From: Planctomycetota bacterium
GTDB taxonomy: Bacteria; Planctomycetota; Phycisphaerae; Sedimentisphaerales; Anaerobacaceae
Reading direction: 5' to 3'
Assembly: GCA_026386835.1 (NCBI GenBank)
Contig: JAPLMV010000317.1
Location: 1 to 12,469, forward strand
Length of the DNA: 12,469 nucleotides
Positions 1 to 7,112 of the stretch are shown here, piece after piece. Each line of letters begins with the position of its first letter. Position 1 is the stretch's first letter. The position numbers and the translations under genes were made by a program. The notes below the pieces were generated by a model. That model searched no databases. It was not told the origin of the DNA and worked only from the letters and a program-made list of their open reading frames with translations.

Positions 1-984
1 AAATAGCATATATAAAACATTATATACATAAGCACCACCGCTCAGCGCACTCTGTAAATTATAAAGAAAACTGGAATTAGTAAGACTCGGAATTCTTGCC
101 AACTGCGCAACTATTAACGGCAGGAACATCATAAAAGACGATGCGAAAATTATCGGCATAACCCCGCCATGATTGACACGCAGCGGCAAATAATGCCTTG
201 AGCCGCCATACATCCTGCGACCACGCATCTGTTTTGCCTGCTGAATCGGTATCCTGCGCTGACCTTGAGTTATCAGGATGGCGCCGGCAACAACAAACAC
301 AAACGCCGCTACAAGAAATACCAGTTTTGCCGGCCCTATTGAACCGGCTTGAGCTGTAACTTTTAAATCGACATTCTGGAGAAGCATTTGTATGGCCCAC
401 GGCATTCTCGCTACAATGCCTGCCATGATTATCAGGCTGATGCCGTTGCCTATGCCGTATTCGTCTATCTGCTCGCCGAGCCACATCAAAAAGATTGTGC
501 CGGCGGTCATTCCGAGGATACCCATTATCATGGCCTGTGTCTGCATACCGGCATACACATACCCACCAAGCATTTTCGTATACATCATTGCCTGAATAAC
601 ACATATAGGCACAGTAAGGTAACGCGTATATTCCTGTATCTTCTTATGACCGGTCTGACCTTCCTGACGTAATTTTTTCAAAGCAGGAATAACCTCGCCA
701 AGCAGCATCAGAATAATCGACGCCGTGATATAAGGCATAATGCCGAGGCCGAACAAACTGCTGTTGTCCAGGGTTCCGCCCGTGAATATCTGCATGTATT
801 CGGCGGCCCGTCCAATGGGACTGTCTGTATCTCTCGAACCGGCAGCCGCTGCAATCTTGGACTGGTCAAAGCATGGAACGGCAATATGAAAACCAATCCT
901 GTATATCATCAGCATCGCAATGGTAAAAATGATTTTATTGCGAAGTTCCGGAATTTTGAATATGTTAAATACTGTTCCAAGCAT
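1..984 (-). CDS. secY: SecY, preprotein translocase channel subunit (partial, 3' end beyond the window)
   Basis: SecY forms the protein-conducting channel of the inner-membrane SecYEG translocon. I translated the frame by hand from the ATG at 984 to base 1 and found no stop: 328 residues of a usual 430-450, so about the last quarter is missing. Visible family marks are the N-terminal IPELRNKI(I)F segment followed by the first hydrophobic helix, the plug-side GGTLDNSSLFGLGIMPYITA stretch, LKKLRQEGQTGHKKIQEYTRYL before the next helix, WLGEQIDEYGIGNGISL, and the QGQRRIPIQ-AKQ loop followed by LPLRVNHGGVMPIIFA. Successive hydrophobic segments fit roughly eight of the ten helices. Only a weak GGAA precedes the start, and an in-frame stop lies 24 bases upstream of the ATG, so no longer ATG, GTG or TTG start exists. 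It follows rplO by 88 bases, the usual last position of the spc operon. Confidence 0.97.
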   Translation of the reverse strand, partial: MLGTVFNIFKIPELRNKIIFTIAMLMIYRIGFHIAVPCFDQSKIAAAAGSRDTDSPIGRAAEYMQIFTGGTLDNSSLFGLGIMPYITASIILMLLGEVIPALKKLRQEGQTGHKKIQEYTRYLTVPICVIQAMMYTKMLGGYVYAGMQTQAMIMGILGMTAGTIFLMWLGEQIDEYGIGNGISLIIMAGIVARMPWAIQMLLQNVDLKVTAQAGSIGPAKLVFLVAAFVFVVAGAILITQGQRRIPIQQAKQMRGRRMYGGSRHYLPLRVNHGGVMPIIFASSFMMFLPLIVAQLARIPSLTNSSFLYNLQSALSGGAYVYNVLYMLF

Positions 985-1072
985 TTTTATAATTTCCGCA
1001 GCTTTTTACTTTTCAATACATTACAATCATATTCCACATTTATCGTCACATCACCCGTACTAAAACCTCCGG

Positions 1073-1516
1073 TTATACTACTTTTACCGTCCCACCGGAG
1101 GCAACAATTTTCTGCTCAGCTGTCTTACTGAACTTATTAGCGGTTATCTGGAGCTTTTTGGTCAACTCACCGTCGCCCAGTATCTTGATTTTACTTTTTG
1201 AATTGCCGACCAGGCCGGCCACGGATAATTGTTCCACCCCAACGGCAGAGCCGTCGTCAAATCTTTCCAACTGAGATACATTCACTATTTCATAGCGGAT
1301 TGCAAACTTAAAATTACTAAAACCATGCTTGGGCAATCGCCTGTAAAAAGGCGTTTGCCCGCCTTCATAAAGCAATGTTATAGATGCGCCGCTCCTGCTA
1401 AGGCTGCCTTTATGGCCTTTTCCACAGGTCTTGCCGTGGCCAGACCCGATACCGCGGCCAACACGGTTGCGAATTTTATGTTTTCCCGCCACAGAAGTTA
1501 TTTCATGACTCAACAT
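1073..1516 (-). CDS. rplO: Large-subunit ribosomal protein L15 (uL15)
   Basis: L15 is a late-assembling protein of the 50S subunit that reaches into the 23S rRNA core through its basic N-terminal arm. From the ATG at 1516 the product has 147 residues, the usual size. Residues 20-37 carry the family signature GRGIGSGHGKTCGKGHKG, and residues 51-66 the second conserved block EGGQTPFYRRLPKHGF. The C-terminal half has the expected compact alternating hydrophobic pattern. The frame stays open upstream to a TTG at 1558, but that would overlap rpsE. The ATG at 1516 is preferred because GGTGG lies 8 bases before it and the protein then begins like other L15s (LSHEITSVAGKHK). The gene starts 19 bases after rpsE, which leaves no room for rpmD (L30), normally found between these two genes. 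Confidence 0.97.
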   Translation of the reverse strand: MLSHEITSVAGKHKIRNRVGRGIGSGHGKTCGKGHKGSLSRSGASITLLYEGGQTPFYRRLPKHGFSNFKFAIRYEIVNVSQLERFDDGSAVGVEQLSVAGLVGNSKSKIKILGDGELTKKLQITANKFSKTAEQKIVASGGTVKVV

Positions 1517-1535
1517 CTGAATTACCACCACCTTT

Positions 1536-2054
1536 TTATCGTTTCTGTACCATTTCAACTTTTACGCCGCGAAGTGATTCTACCACTTCTTTGGTTCGTA
1601 ATTTCAGCAACCCATCCAACGTAGCCTTTACAACATTTTTAGCTGACGTACTTCCGTAAATTTTTGTAAGCACATCCTGCACGCCGGCCATCTCGAGTAC
1701 TGCACGAGAACTTGAACCGGCAATAACTCCCGTACCTGCACCAGCAGGAACTATCGTTATCTTTGTGGCTCTATATTTGCCGGTAACCTGATGCGGGACC
1801 GTTCTGCCGAGCAAGGATATTTTATGCAAATCTTTCTTTGCATCTTTTATGGCTTTCTCTACTGCTGCAGGAACTTCATTGGCCTTACTGTAACCAATAC
1901 CAACAGTCCCTGTGCGGTCGCCTACAACAACCAACGCGGCAAAGCTAAATCGCCTTCCACCTTTGACTACCTTGGCACAACGGTAAATCTTCACCGTCGT
2001 ATCCTGTAATTCTCTTTCTTCCTGACCCTGTAATTTAACAGTTTCTACTGCCAA
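1536..2054 (-). CDS. rpsE: Small-subunit ribosomal protein S5 (uS5), TTG start
   Basis: S5 sits on the solvent side of the 30S subunit near the mRNA entry channel and affects decoding accuracy. The 172-residue product shows both family domains: the double-stranded-RNA-binding N-terminal fold, with GGRRFSF at 32-38 and GIGYSKANEVP at 52-62, and the C-terminal domain with its glycine- and serine-rich AGAGTGVIAGSSSRAVLEMAG segment at about 104-124. The length matches typical S5 (about 165-175). The start codon is TTG, not ATG: it has a clear GGAG 7 bases upstream at 2062-2065, and there is no alternative start that keeps the usual N-terminus. The gene begins 30 bases after rplR and is followed after 19 bases by rplO. 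Confidence 0.97.
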   Translation of the reverse strand: MAVETVKLQGQEERELQDTTVKIYRCAKVVKGGRRFSFAALVVVGDRTGTVGIGYSKANEVPAAVEKAIKDAKKDLHKISLLGRTVPHQVTGKYRATKITIVPAGAGTGVIAGSSSRAVLEMAGVQDVLTKIYGSTSAKNVVKATLDGLLKLRTKEVVESLRGVKVEMVQKR

Positions 2055-2061
2055 TTTTTTT

Positions 2062-2065
2062 CTCC
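2062..2065 (-). promoter_or_regulatory. Ribosome binding site fixing the TTG start of rpsE
   Basis: On the minus strand the sequence GGAG, followed by seven bases of an A run, leads directly into the TTG at 2054. The spacing is ideal and supports TTG as the true start of S5. Confidence 0.75.
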
Positions 2066-2084
2066 AGACTTCTTACATTTTCCA

Positions 2085-2450
2085 TTAAAAAACTAAACCA
2101 GCTTTTCTTGCCGCATCGGCAAGAACTTTTGTTCGGCCATGAAATTTATAGCGGTTTCTGTCGAAACAAACACACTTTATTCCAACACCAAGCGCCTGTT
2201 TTGCGATTGCTTCTCCGACCGCTTCAGCAGCTTTCTTGTTGCCGCCCTGTGGCAATTGCTCACGCAAGCCCTTTGCTCTGGTGCTCATCGAAACAAGCGT
2301 CGCACCGCCGACATCATCGATAATCTGAGCGTAAATATGTTTGTTCGAGCGAAATACAGAAAGTCTGGGTCTTTCCGGCGTCCCAAAAACCTTTTTTCGC
2401 ACGTGACATTTACGCCTGTCCGCTGCCTTTTTTATACTATCAATCTTCAT
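2085..2450 (-). CDS. rplR: Large-subunit ribosomal protein L18 (uL18)
   Basis: L18 binds 5S rRNA and, with L5, helps fix the central protuberance of the 50S subunit. The 121-residue product from the ATG at 2450 has the expected basic N-terminal tail, then RPRLSVFRSNKHIYAQIIDD at about 28-47. It ends with FDRNRYKFHGRTKVLADAAR followed by KAGL, where the family has FDRGG-x-HGRVKALADAAREAGL. An in-frame TTG at 2465 would add five residues; ATG is preferred, although neither start has a strong Shine-Dalgarno (TTGGAT lies upstream of the ATG). The preceding spacer after rplF is 77 bases, AT-rich, and I found no convincing promoter or hairpin in it. Confidence 0.95.
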   Translation of the reverse strand: MKIDSIKKAADRRKCHVRKKVFGTPERPRLSVFRSNKHIYAQIIDDVGGATLVSMSTRAKGLREQLPQGGNKKAAEAVGEAIAKQALGVGIKCVCFDRNRYKFHGRTKVLADAARKAGLVF

Positions 2451-2527
2451 AAAAACCAAATCCAACTTATCATTTACTGTCTACTATTGCTATTTACCTA
2501 TAAATTCAACTTCCAACAGTCAGCCTG

Positions 2528-3109
2528 TTATGCTGCACCTGAAGCAAATGCCTTACCGACTTTCCGTTTCACATGTTCGTCGGCATAGCGGATACCTTTT
2601 CCCTTATACGGTTCCGGCGGTCTTACTTTGCGAATCACCGCTGCAAACTCTCCTACCACGCATTTGTCCGTTCCGAAAATCGCAAACTTCGCAGGAACAT
2701 CGTCGCCCCTTGTTGCAGGCACCTCAATATTCACCTTTGCGCCTTTCGGTATCGGCAACTCCACCGCATGACTGAAACCAATCTGCAGAACCAGTTTTCC
2801 GCTTTGTTCTTTCACATTAAAGCCGGTGCCGAATATTTCCATTTTCTTTTCAAAGCCCTTGGTAACACCGGTAATTATATTCGAAATCAAAGAACGCATC
2901 GTTCCATGCAGCTGTTTATACTCGGTATTCTCAGGATGTTCATTTTCCACCACTATAATCCCTGCGGCGGTATCAACCTTAAGTTTTATATACGGATGGC
3001 AGCTAAACTGCATACTGCCCACCGGGCCTGTAATTTTAATGTTCTGATCCTTCAGTTCAACTTTTACTCCTGAAGGTATCGCTATTGGTTTTCTTCCGAT
3101 ACGACTCAT
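2528..3109 (-). CDS. rplF: Large-subunit ribosomal protein L6 (uL6)
   Basis: L6 lies at the base of the L7/L12 stalk of the 50S subunit near the sarcin-ricin loop, where GTPase factors dock. The 193-residue product is slightly longer than the usual 175-180. It opens with SRIGRKPIAIPSGV and has the two repeated alpha/beta domains. The diagnostic C-terminal block PPEPYKGKGIRYADEHVKRK lies at about 164-183, next to the sarcin-ricin contact region, followed by VGK. A short FASGAA tail accounts for part of the extra length. The ATG comes one base after the rpsH stop codon (TAA-T-ATG), so translation of the two genes is probably coupled and the ribosome binding site lies inside rpsH. Confidence 0.97.
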   Translation of the reverse strand: MSRIGRKPIAIPSGVKVELKDQNIKITGPVGSMQFSCHPYIKLKVDTAAGIIVVENEHPENTEYKQLHGTMRSLISNIITGVTKGFEKKMEIFGTGFNVKEQSGKLVLQIGFSHAVELPIPKGAKVNIEVPATRGDDVPAKFAIFGTDKCVVGEFAAVIRKVRPPEPYKGKGIRYADEHVKRKVGKAFASGAA

Positions 3110-3110
3110 A

Positions 3111-3509
3111 TTAGCTCACCGTACAAAGTATTTCGCCGCCGACATTGGCCTGACGGCAGTTCTTATCACTCATTACACCTTTACTTGTCGAAACAATCAA
3201 AATGCCCATCCCGCTCAAAACATGCGGCAGTTCCCCAGCCCCAGAATAAATCCTTCTTCCGGGCTTGCTTGTCCGCTTTATCTCATTGATGATGGGCTGG
3301 CCTTCAGGATTATACTTGAGAACTACTCTCAACATCCCCTGATTGCCGTCATCAATCCTGTCGAAATCCTCAATAAAACCTTCCTGCTTCAAAACACCAG
3401 CTATACCCTCGCAGATGCCGGATGCCTTGATTTCCACCTGCTTTGCATTTATTCGCAGGGCATTGCGAATCTTCGTCAGCATATCAGCTATTGGATCGCT
3501 CAAACTCAT
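3111..3509 (-). CDS. rpsH: Small-subunit ribosomal protein S8 (uS8)
   Basis: S8 is a primary 16S rRNA binder in the central domain of the 30S subunit and is the translational repressor of the spc operon in E. coli. The 132-residue product matches the family length. It begins MSLSDPIADMLTKIRNA, as other S8s do, and ends with the RNA-binding signature STSKGVMSDKNCRQANVGGE followed by ILCTVS. The frame is open for 17 more residues upstream to an ATG at 3560, but that segment (containing MQCGMLISEPRDTRC) resembles nothing in S8, so the ATG at 3509 is chosen. Only a weak GAG lies in front of it. The upstream spacer after rpsN is the longest inside the ribosomal block, 105 bases, and contains inverted repeats described separately. 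Confidence 0.97.
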   Translation of the reverse strand: MSLSDPIADMLTKIRNALRINAKQVEIKASGICEGIAGVLKQEGFIEDFDRIDDGNQGMLRVVLKYNPEGQPIINEIKRTSKPGRRIYSGAGELPHVLSGMGILIVSTSKGVMSDKNCRQANVGGEILCTVS

Positions 3510-3519
3510 AAATTTACAT

Positions 3520-3591
3520 CTCGTATCTCGTGGTTCACTTATTAACATTCCACACTGCATATCCTGTAACTCGCTCGAGATACCATATCAC
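3520..3591 (-). repeat. Interleaved inverted repeats in the rpsN-rpsH spacer
   Basis: Read on the minus strand, the spacer contains GGTTC, then GTATCTCG, then about 40 bases later GAACC and CGAGATAC. GTATCTCG and CGAGATAC are exact 8-base reverse complements, and GGTTC and GAACC are exact 5-base reverse complements. They interleave in the order A-B-A'-B', which would permit two competing hairpins or an H-type pseudoknot just before the S8 start. The arms are short, so chance is possible. Confidence 0.35.
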
Positions 3592-3614
3592 GAACCGCAA
3601 AATATGCATCTGTT

Positions 3615-3800
3615 TTACCAACTGGCCTTTTTTACTCCTGGTATCTTTCCTTCACTGGCTAATTTTCTAAAGCAAAGTCTGCAAATCTTAAACTTCCTAT
3701 ATACAGCTTTGGATCTTCCGCAAAGCTGACAACGCGTATACTGCCTGACGCGAAACTTTAGCTTACTTGCTGCTTTATTTACCAGTGCTTTAGTCGACAT
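3615..3800 (-). CDS. rpsN: Small-subunit ribosomal protein S14, zinc-ribbon type (uS14)
   Basis: S14 is a late-assembling protein of the 30S head that contacts 16S rRNA near S3 and S10. The 61-residue product is the short zinc-binding form: cysteines at 24, 27, 40 and 43 make two CxxC pairs (CQLC and CRLC), flanked by the conserved RVRQYTRC before and GKIPGVKKASW at the C-terminus. The longer zinc-free paralogue of about 90-100 residues would lack these cysteines. Two TTG codons precede the ATG in frame, but the ATG at 3800 is chosen because GGAG lies 7 bases upstream (3808-3811) and the length is then exactly the family's 61. The gene follows rplE by 41 bases. Confidence 0.97.
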   Translation of the reverse strand: MSTKALVNKAASKLKFRVRQYTRCQLCGRSKAVYRKFKICRLCFRKLASEGKIPGVKKASW

Positions 3801-3841
3801 CAACAAACTCCAAAATTCTGCCTGTACCGGCTAATGCCGTT

Positions 3842-4399
3842 TTAGTCATTACCCTTTTCACTGCTCTTGAACGGCATACCGAAAAGAGCAAGCATCTTTC
3901 TTGCTTCTGCATCGGTTTTGGCCGTCGTTACAAAAATTATATCCATACCCTGCTGAAACTCTATCTTAGCAGGATCAATTTCCGGAAAAACACTCTGTTC
4001 ACTCACACCCATTGCATAATTGCCTCGGCCGTCAAAACTATTCGGATTAAGACCCCTAAAGTCCCTCACTCGCGGTATTGCAAGACTGATGAGCCTGTCC
4101 ATAAACTCATACATCCGAACTCCACGCATAGTAATCTTCAGACCGATACTATCACCCTCGCGAACCTTAAAGTTAGAAACGCTCTTTTTACATTTGCACA
4201 CCAGCGGCATCTGACCTGTAATCATCGTAATGTCTTTCTTCGCAAGCTCAATGAATTTCTTGTCCTGCACCGCTTTGCCAACACCCATCGAAACAACGAT
4301 TTTTTCCAGTTTCGGCACCGCCATAGGATTGGTGTAGCCAAACGCCTTGATTAGTTCCGGAACTACCTGTGATTTATATAAATCTTTCAAACGTGCCAT
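3842..4399 (-). CDS. rplE: Large-subunit ribosomal protein L5 (uL5)
   Basis: L5 binds 5S rRNA in the central protuberance and touches the P-site tRNA and the 30S head through bridge B1b. The 185-residue product has the normal length. It shows NPMAVPKLEKIVVSMGVG at about 24-41, GLKITMRGVRMYEFMDRLI in the middle, and the late RDFRGLNPNSFDGRGNYAMG block that belongs to the P-site-side loop region. At about 66-78 it reads LVCKCKKSVSNFK, where most L5s have two non-cysteine residues before the KKS; I attach no function to that. It starts 32 bases after rplX. Confidence 0.97.
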   Translation of the reverse strand: MARLKDLYKSQVVPELIKAFGYTNPMAVPKLEKIVVSMGVGKAVQDKKFIELAKKDITMITGQMPLVCKCKKSVSNFKVREGDSIGLKITMRGVRMYEFMDRLISLAIPRVRDFRGLNPNSFDGRGNYAMGVSEQSVFPEIDPAKIEFQQGMDIIFVTTAKTDAEARKMLALFGMPFKSSEKGND

Positions 4400-4431
4400 G
4401 TTATATCTCGTTATTCCTGTCTTTTTACGCC

Positions 4432-4767
4432 TTATGCCTTAGCCCTTCGAACAACACCCAATTCAGTGCCGTCTTTGGCAACTCTTTTTTTGCTGCCATT
4501 CTCGTTTATCTCATAATGAACCTTAGTGCCCTTTGAAGTCTTCGGATTCACCGGCAGCACATTACTTATATGAATCGGCTTTTCAATACCGACCCGCCCG
4601 CCCTGCGGATTCTTGCGGGATGGCCGAACGTGCCTCTTTGCAATATTGTGTCCCTGTACCACAACCTTATTCTTGTTGGGTATTACACGGAGCACCTTGC
4701 CGACTGCGCCTTTATGGTCGCCGGCTATAATCTCTACCATATCACCTTTTTTTATATGCAAAGCCAT
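4432..4767 (-). CDS. rplX: Large-subunit ribosomal protein L24 (uL24)
   Basis: L24 initiates assembly of the 50S subunit by binding the 5' domain of 23S rRNA, and it sits near the polypeptide exit. The 111-residue product opens with a KOW motif: IKKGDMVEIIAGDHKGAVGK at residues 5-24. RHVRPSRKNPQGGRVGIEKP then matches the conserved loop of bacterial L24 (KHxKPxxxNPQGGIxxxExP). The C-terminal region ends with a basic stretch (GVVRRAKA). A GGAAAG lies about 7 bases before the ATG. It follows rplN by 61 bases and precedes rplE, the canonical order. Confidence 0.97.
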   Translation of the reverse strand: MALHIKKGDMVEIIAGDHKGAVGKVLRVIPNKNKVVVQGHNIAKRHVRPSRKNPQGGRVGIEKPIHISNVLPVNPKTSKGTKVHYEINENGSKKRVAKDGTELGVVRRAKA

Positions 4768-4828
4768 TTTTAACTTTCCAACTTCCGTTTTTTAATCACG
4801 ACCCAAAATCTGAATAATTGCTTTCTAT

Positions 4829-5215
4829 TTAGACTACCTCGCTTGCCAGAGAAATAATTTTCATTTGATTCTTTTCACGCAGCTCGCGGGCAACTGCGCC
4901 GAATATTCTTGTCCCGATCGGGTTACCTTCGGCGTCAATGATCACCGCCGCATTTCTGTCAAATCTTACATAACTTCCGTCTGCCCGCTTTACCGGATGC
5001 TTCGTGCGAACTACAACACATTTATGAACCTTTTTGTCATCCAGTTGACATGTCGGCAGAGATTTCTTTATCGCTATGCACAATATATCCCCCACCGCCG
5101 CTGTAGCACGGGTAAACTTTCCCCTGGCTCCGCTACTACCCATAACCCTTATGCACAATGCCGACTTGGCACCTGAGTTATCAGCTATATCCAATATTGT
5201 TTCTTGTTGAATCAC
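4829..5215 (-). CDS. rplN: Large-subunit ribosomal protein L14 (uL14), GTG start
   Basis: L14 lies on the intersubunit face of the 50S subunit, forms bridge B8 and is where the silencing factor RsfS docks in many bacteria. The 128-residue product begins MIQQETILDIADNSGAK, the L14 hallmark, and continues with CIRVMGSSGARGKFTRATAAVGD and RFDRNAAVIIDAEGNPIGTR, then IFGAVARELR. It is a few residues longer than the usual 122, through an insertion near residues 53-62 (PTCQLDDKKV). The start codon is GTG; a GAGG sits about 10 bases upstream, and the conserved N-terminus leaves no better choice. The spacer to rpsQ is 24 bases. Confidence 0.96.
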   Translation of the reverse strand: MIQQETILDIADNSGAKSALCIRVMGSSGARGKFTRATAAVGDILCIAIKKSLPTCQLDDKKVHKCVVVRTKHPVKRADGSYVRFDRNAAVIIDAEGNPIGTRIFGAVARELREKNQMKIISLASEVV

Positions 5216-5239
5216 GTTCTTTATACCTCGTTGGTCTTT

Positions 5240-5527
5240 TTATACTGTTAAGCCGGGTCTATTTTGTTCCTGAACAACCTTTTGCAAAACCTTGACAAGA
5301 CGCCAGCTTTTGGTCTTGCTGTAAGGCCTTGATTCTGCTATCTCGACAACATCACCTACAACGGCCTCGCTATGTTCGTCGTGAACACTAAGCGTCGTCC
5401 TGCGATTCATATATTTACCGTATTTGGGATGTTTTACCCTGAAGTCGATAGCAACTTTGATGCTCTTCTTTCCGCTGTTACTTATTACGGCGGCTGTTAC
5501 TGTTTTCAATTTTCCATCCTGCATCAT
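5240..5527 (-). CDS. rpsQ: Small-subunit ribosomal protein S17 (uS17)
   Basis: S17 is an early 16S rRNA binder of the 30S body with an OB fold. The 95-residue product carries the expected GKLKTVTAAVISNSGKKSIK opening, where most family members have GxVvSdKMdKTvvV. RVKHPKYGKYMNRRTTLSVHDE then matches the K-x-HP-Y-K-Y-x-R-x-x-K-x-x-x-HDE block, and GDVVEIAESRPYSKTKSWRL is the C-terminal signature. Two ATG codons are adjacent; the first (5527) is given, with GGA 6 bases upstream, and the second would cost one residue. The gene is 40 bases after rpmC. Confidence 0.96.
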   Translation of the reverse strand: MMQDGKLKTVTAAVISNSGKKSIKVAIDFRVKHPKYGKYMNRRTTLSVHDEHSEAVVGDVVEIAESRPYSKTKSWRLVKVLQKVVQEQNRPGLTV

Positions 5528-5567
5528 TCGATTTCCAATCGTTAATCAATATTCTCGGAGTATCCGG

Positions 5568-5759
5568 TTACTTGTTCTGGGTTTCGTGCATCACCGTCTT
5601 GAGTCTGGCAATATCTCGCTTGGCATTGGTTACAGACTTTGAATTTTCCAGCTTTTCCGTAACCGCCTGAGAGCGTAAATCAAACAAATGCTTCTTCATC
5701 TCGTCAAGTCTGTGCTCCCGCTCATCCGGGCTCATTTCACGAAAATGCTGCGCTTTCAT
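5568..5759 (-). CDS. rpmC: Large-subunit ribosomal protein L29 (uL29)
   Basis: L29 is a small two-helix protein at the polypeptide exit, next to L23, where trigger factor and SRP dock. The 63-residue product begins MKAQHFREMSPDEREHRLDE and ends with the R-x-IARLKTVMHE helix typical of the family. The open frame extends upstream to an ATG at 5807, which would add 16 residues and overlap rplP. I reject that start: the ATG at 5759 has GAAGGA 9 bases upstream (5769-5774) and gives exactly the family length. The gene is 20 bases after rplP. Confidence 0.95.
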   Translation of the reverse strand: MKAQHFREMSPDEREHRLDEMKKHLFDLRSQAVTEKLENSKSVTNAKRDIARLKTVMHETQNK

Positions 5760-5779
5760 TCCAAGCTTTCCTTCTATAA

Positions 5780-6193
5780 TTAATGTCTTCGCTTTACAAA
5801 CCTGCATTTAACAGGCATTTTATGGGCAACCCTGACAAGTGCCTGCTTTGCGACATCCTCTGTCACACCGCCGACTTCAAACATAACTGTGCCGGCTCTT
5901 ACTCTGGCCACCCAAAACGCAGGCTCACCTTTGCCCTTACCCATACGTGTTTCCAGCGGCTTGGCACTTACCGGCTTATAGGGAAATATCCGAACATAAA
6001 CTTTCCCTTCACGATGCAGGTAATGCGTTGCTGCAACGCGGCCGGCCTCGATATGTTTGCCGCTTATCCAACTGCCCTCAAGGGTCTGCAAACCATATTC
6101 GCCGAACGCTACATAATTCTTTCTCGAGGCATTACCCTTCATTACGCCGCGCTGGCTCTTACGGTACTTAACTCTTTTTGGCATCATCGCCAT
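5780..6193 (-). CDS. rplP: Large-subunit ribosomal protein L16 (uL16)
   Basis: L16 helps organise the A-site tRNA binding region of the 50S subunit. The 137-residue product is family length. It begins MAMMPKRVKYRKSQRG, close to the usual LxPKRxKxRKxxRG. The central block FGEYGLQTLEGSWISGKHIE is present, as is the loop PLETRMGKGKGEPAFWVARV, whose arginine corresponds to the residue hydroxylated in E. coli L16. Three start codons are possible (6193, 6187, 6184); AAAGG about 10 bases before 6193 favours the first. A 61-base AT-rich spacer separates it from rpsC and holds an 8-base inverted repeat. Confidence 0.96.
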   Translation of the reverse strand: MAMMPKRVKYRKSQRGVMKGNASRKNYVAFGEYGLQTLEGSWISGKHIEAGRVAATHYLHREGKVYVRIFPYKPVSAKPLETRMGKGKGEPAFWVARVRAGTVMFEVGGVTEDVAKQALVRVAHKMPVKCRFVKRRH

Positions 6194-6210
6194 AATTAAT
6201 CGACCTTTAC

Positions 6211-6237
6211 AAAATCTTTATAATCAAAGAAGATTTT
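6211..6237 (-). repeat. 8-base AT-rich inverted repeat in the rpsC-rplP spacer
   Basis: Exact arms AAAATCTT (6211-6218) and AAGATTTT (6230-6237) are separated by 11 bases. The stem would be almost pure A-U, and in the transcribed direction no U run follows it, so it does not look like a terminator. It may be chance in an AT-rich spacer. Confidence 0.3.
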
Positions 6238-6254
6238 TTTGTATTAAAACTTAA

Positions 6255-7079
6255 TCAACTTTCCTTTTTATCGCCGGATTCTGTTATATCGCCCTGAACA
6301 GGCGGTTGACCGGCATTAGCCTGCGGGGCTACCCTCGCAGCGCCGCCTTCTCTGCGTCTCGGTTTGCCTCCGCCACGCTGACCTGATTCCTCACGGCCTT
6401 CTGAAAAACGGCGGCGAGGCCTCTGTATCGGTTCAATTTCCTCTCCGAACTTGCCTTTATGAATCCACACCTTAATCCCGATTGCTCCGTATGTCGTCCT
6501 CGCTGTTGACTGTGCATAATCTACATTGGCATCAAGCGTATGCAGCGGAATGCTTCCCATCTTCTGGCTTTCACTGCGGGCTATTTCTGCTCCGCCCAGC
6601 CGGCCGCTGCACATAATCTTAACTCCCTTGGCGCCGCAGCCCATTGCCTCTTCGCAAAATTGCTTCATCGCACGCCTGAAAGAAGCTCGTTTGCATAACT
6701 GCTCTGCTAACGCCTCACCGACAAGTTTGGCGTTCAGGTCAGGATCCTTTATCTCGATAACATTGACGTTTACCTTTCGGCCTGTCAGTGTTTCAATCTC
6801 TTCACGAAGCTTGTCAACTTCCCCACCTCTCGGACCGATGATTATGCCAGGCCTTGCGCTGAAAAGAGTCACTTTTACTTCATTACGAGTCCGGACTACT
6901 TCAACTCTTGCTACCCCGCCTTTGGGCATCTGGCGGTTGTATTTCTTATCGATAAAGTCCCTGATTTTTTGGTCCTCGATAAGAAAAGTGCCATAATTCG
7001 CCTTTGAAGCAAACCATGTACTCTGCCACGGAAGTGTTATTCCGGTCCTAAATCCTATTGGTGATACTTTTTGACCCAT
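6255..7079 (-). CDS. rpsC: Small-subunit ribosomal protein S3 (uS3) with long basic C-terminal tail
   Basis: S3 lines the mRNA entry tunnel of the 30S head and has helicase-assisting basic residues there. The 274-residue product opens MGQKVSPIGFRTGI as the family does. It has the type-2 KH domain with the GxxG loop at 82-85 (IGPRGG) and the conserved C-terminal domain including SGRLGGAEIARSE at 158-170 and the TTYGAIGIKVWIHKG block at 195-209. The last fifty or so residues (from about 221) form a low-complexity tail rich in Arg, Gly, Glu and Pro, making it longer than E. coli S3 (233). GAGG lies 9 bases before the ATG. It follows rplV by 33 bases. Confidence 0.97.
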   Translation of the reverse strand: MGQKVSPIGFRTGITLPWQSTWFASKANYGTFLIEDQKIRDFIDKKYNRQMPKGGVARVEVVRTRNEVKVTLFSARPGIIIGPRGGEVDKLREEIETLTGRKVNVNVIEIKDPDLNAKLVGEALAEQLCKRASFRRAMKQFCEEAMGCGAKGVKIMCSGRLGGAEIARSESQKMGSIPLHTLDANVDYAQSTARTTYGAIGIKVWIHKGKFGEEIEPIQRPRRRFSEGREESGQRGGGKPRRREGGAARVAPQANAGQPPVQGDITESGDKKES

Positions 7080-7112
7080 AAACTACTGCCTCTTAATCAT
7101 TCTGCCAGGCGA

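Noticed and set aside
77..896. Open frames on both strands across the first kilobase
   Set aside because: They are shifted or antisense readings of secY, whose own frame is open from 984 to base 1 with clear SecY motifs.
987..1049. A 20-codon GTG frame ending one base before the secY ATG
   Set aside because: Its GTG is about 16 bases from the nearest GGAGG, and it has no recognisable product; likely chance in the rplO-secY spacer.
3510..3560. N-terminal extension of S8 to an upstream ATG
   Set aside because: The 17 added residues do not resemble S8, and the ATG at 3509 gives the normal family start.
5760..5807. N-terminal extension of L29 to an ATG inside rplP
   Set aside because: The shorter form has a strong GAAGGA at the right distance and the usual 63 residues.
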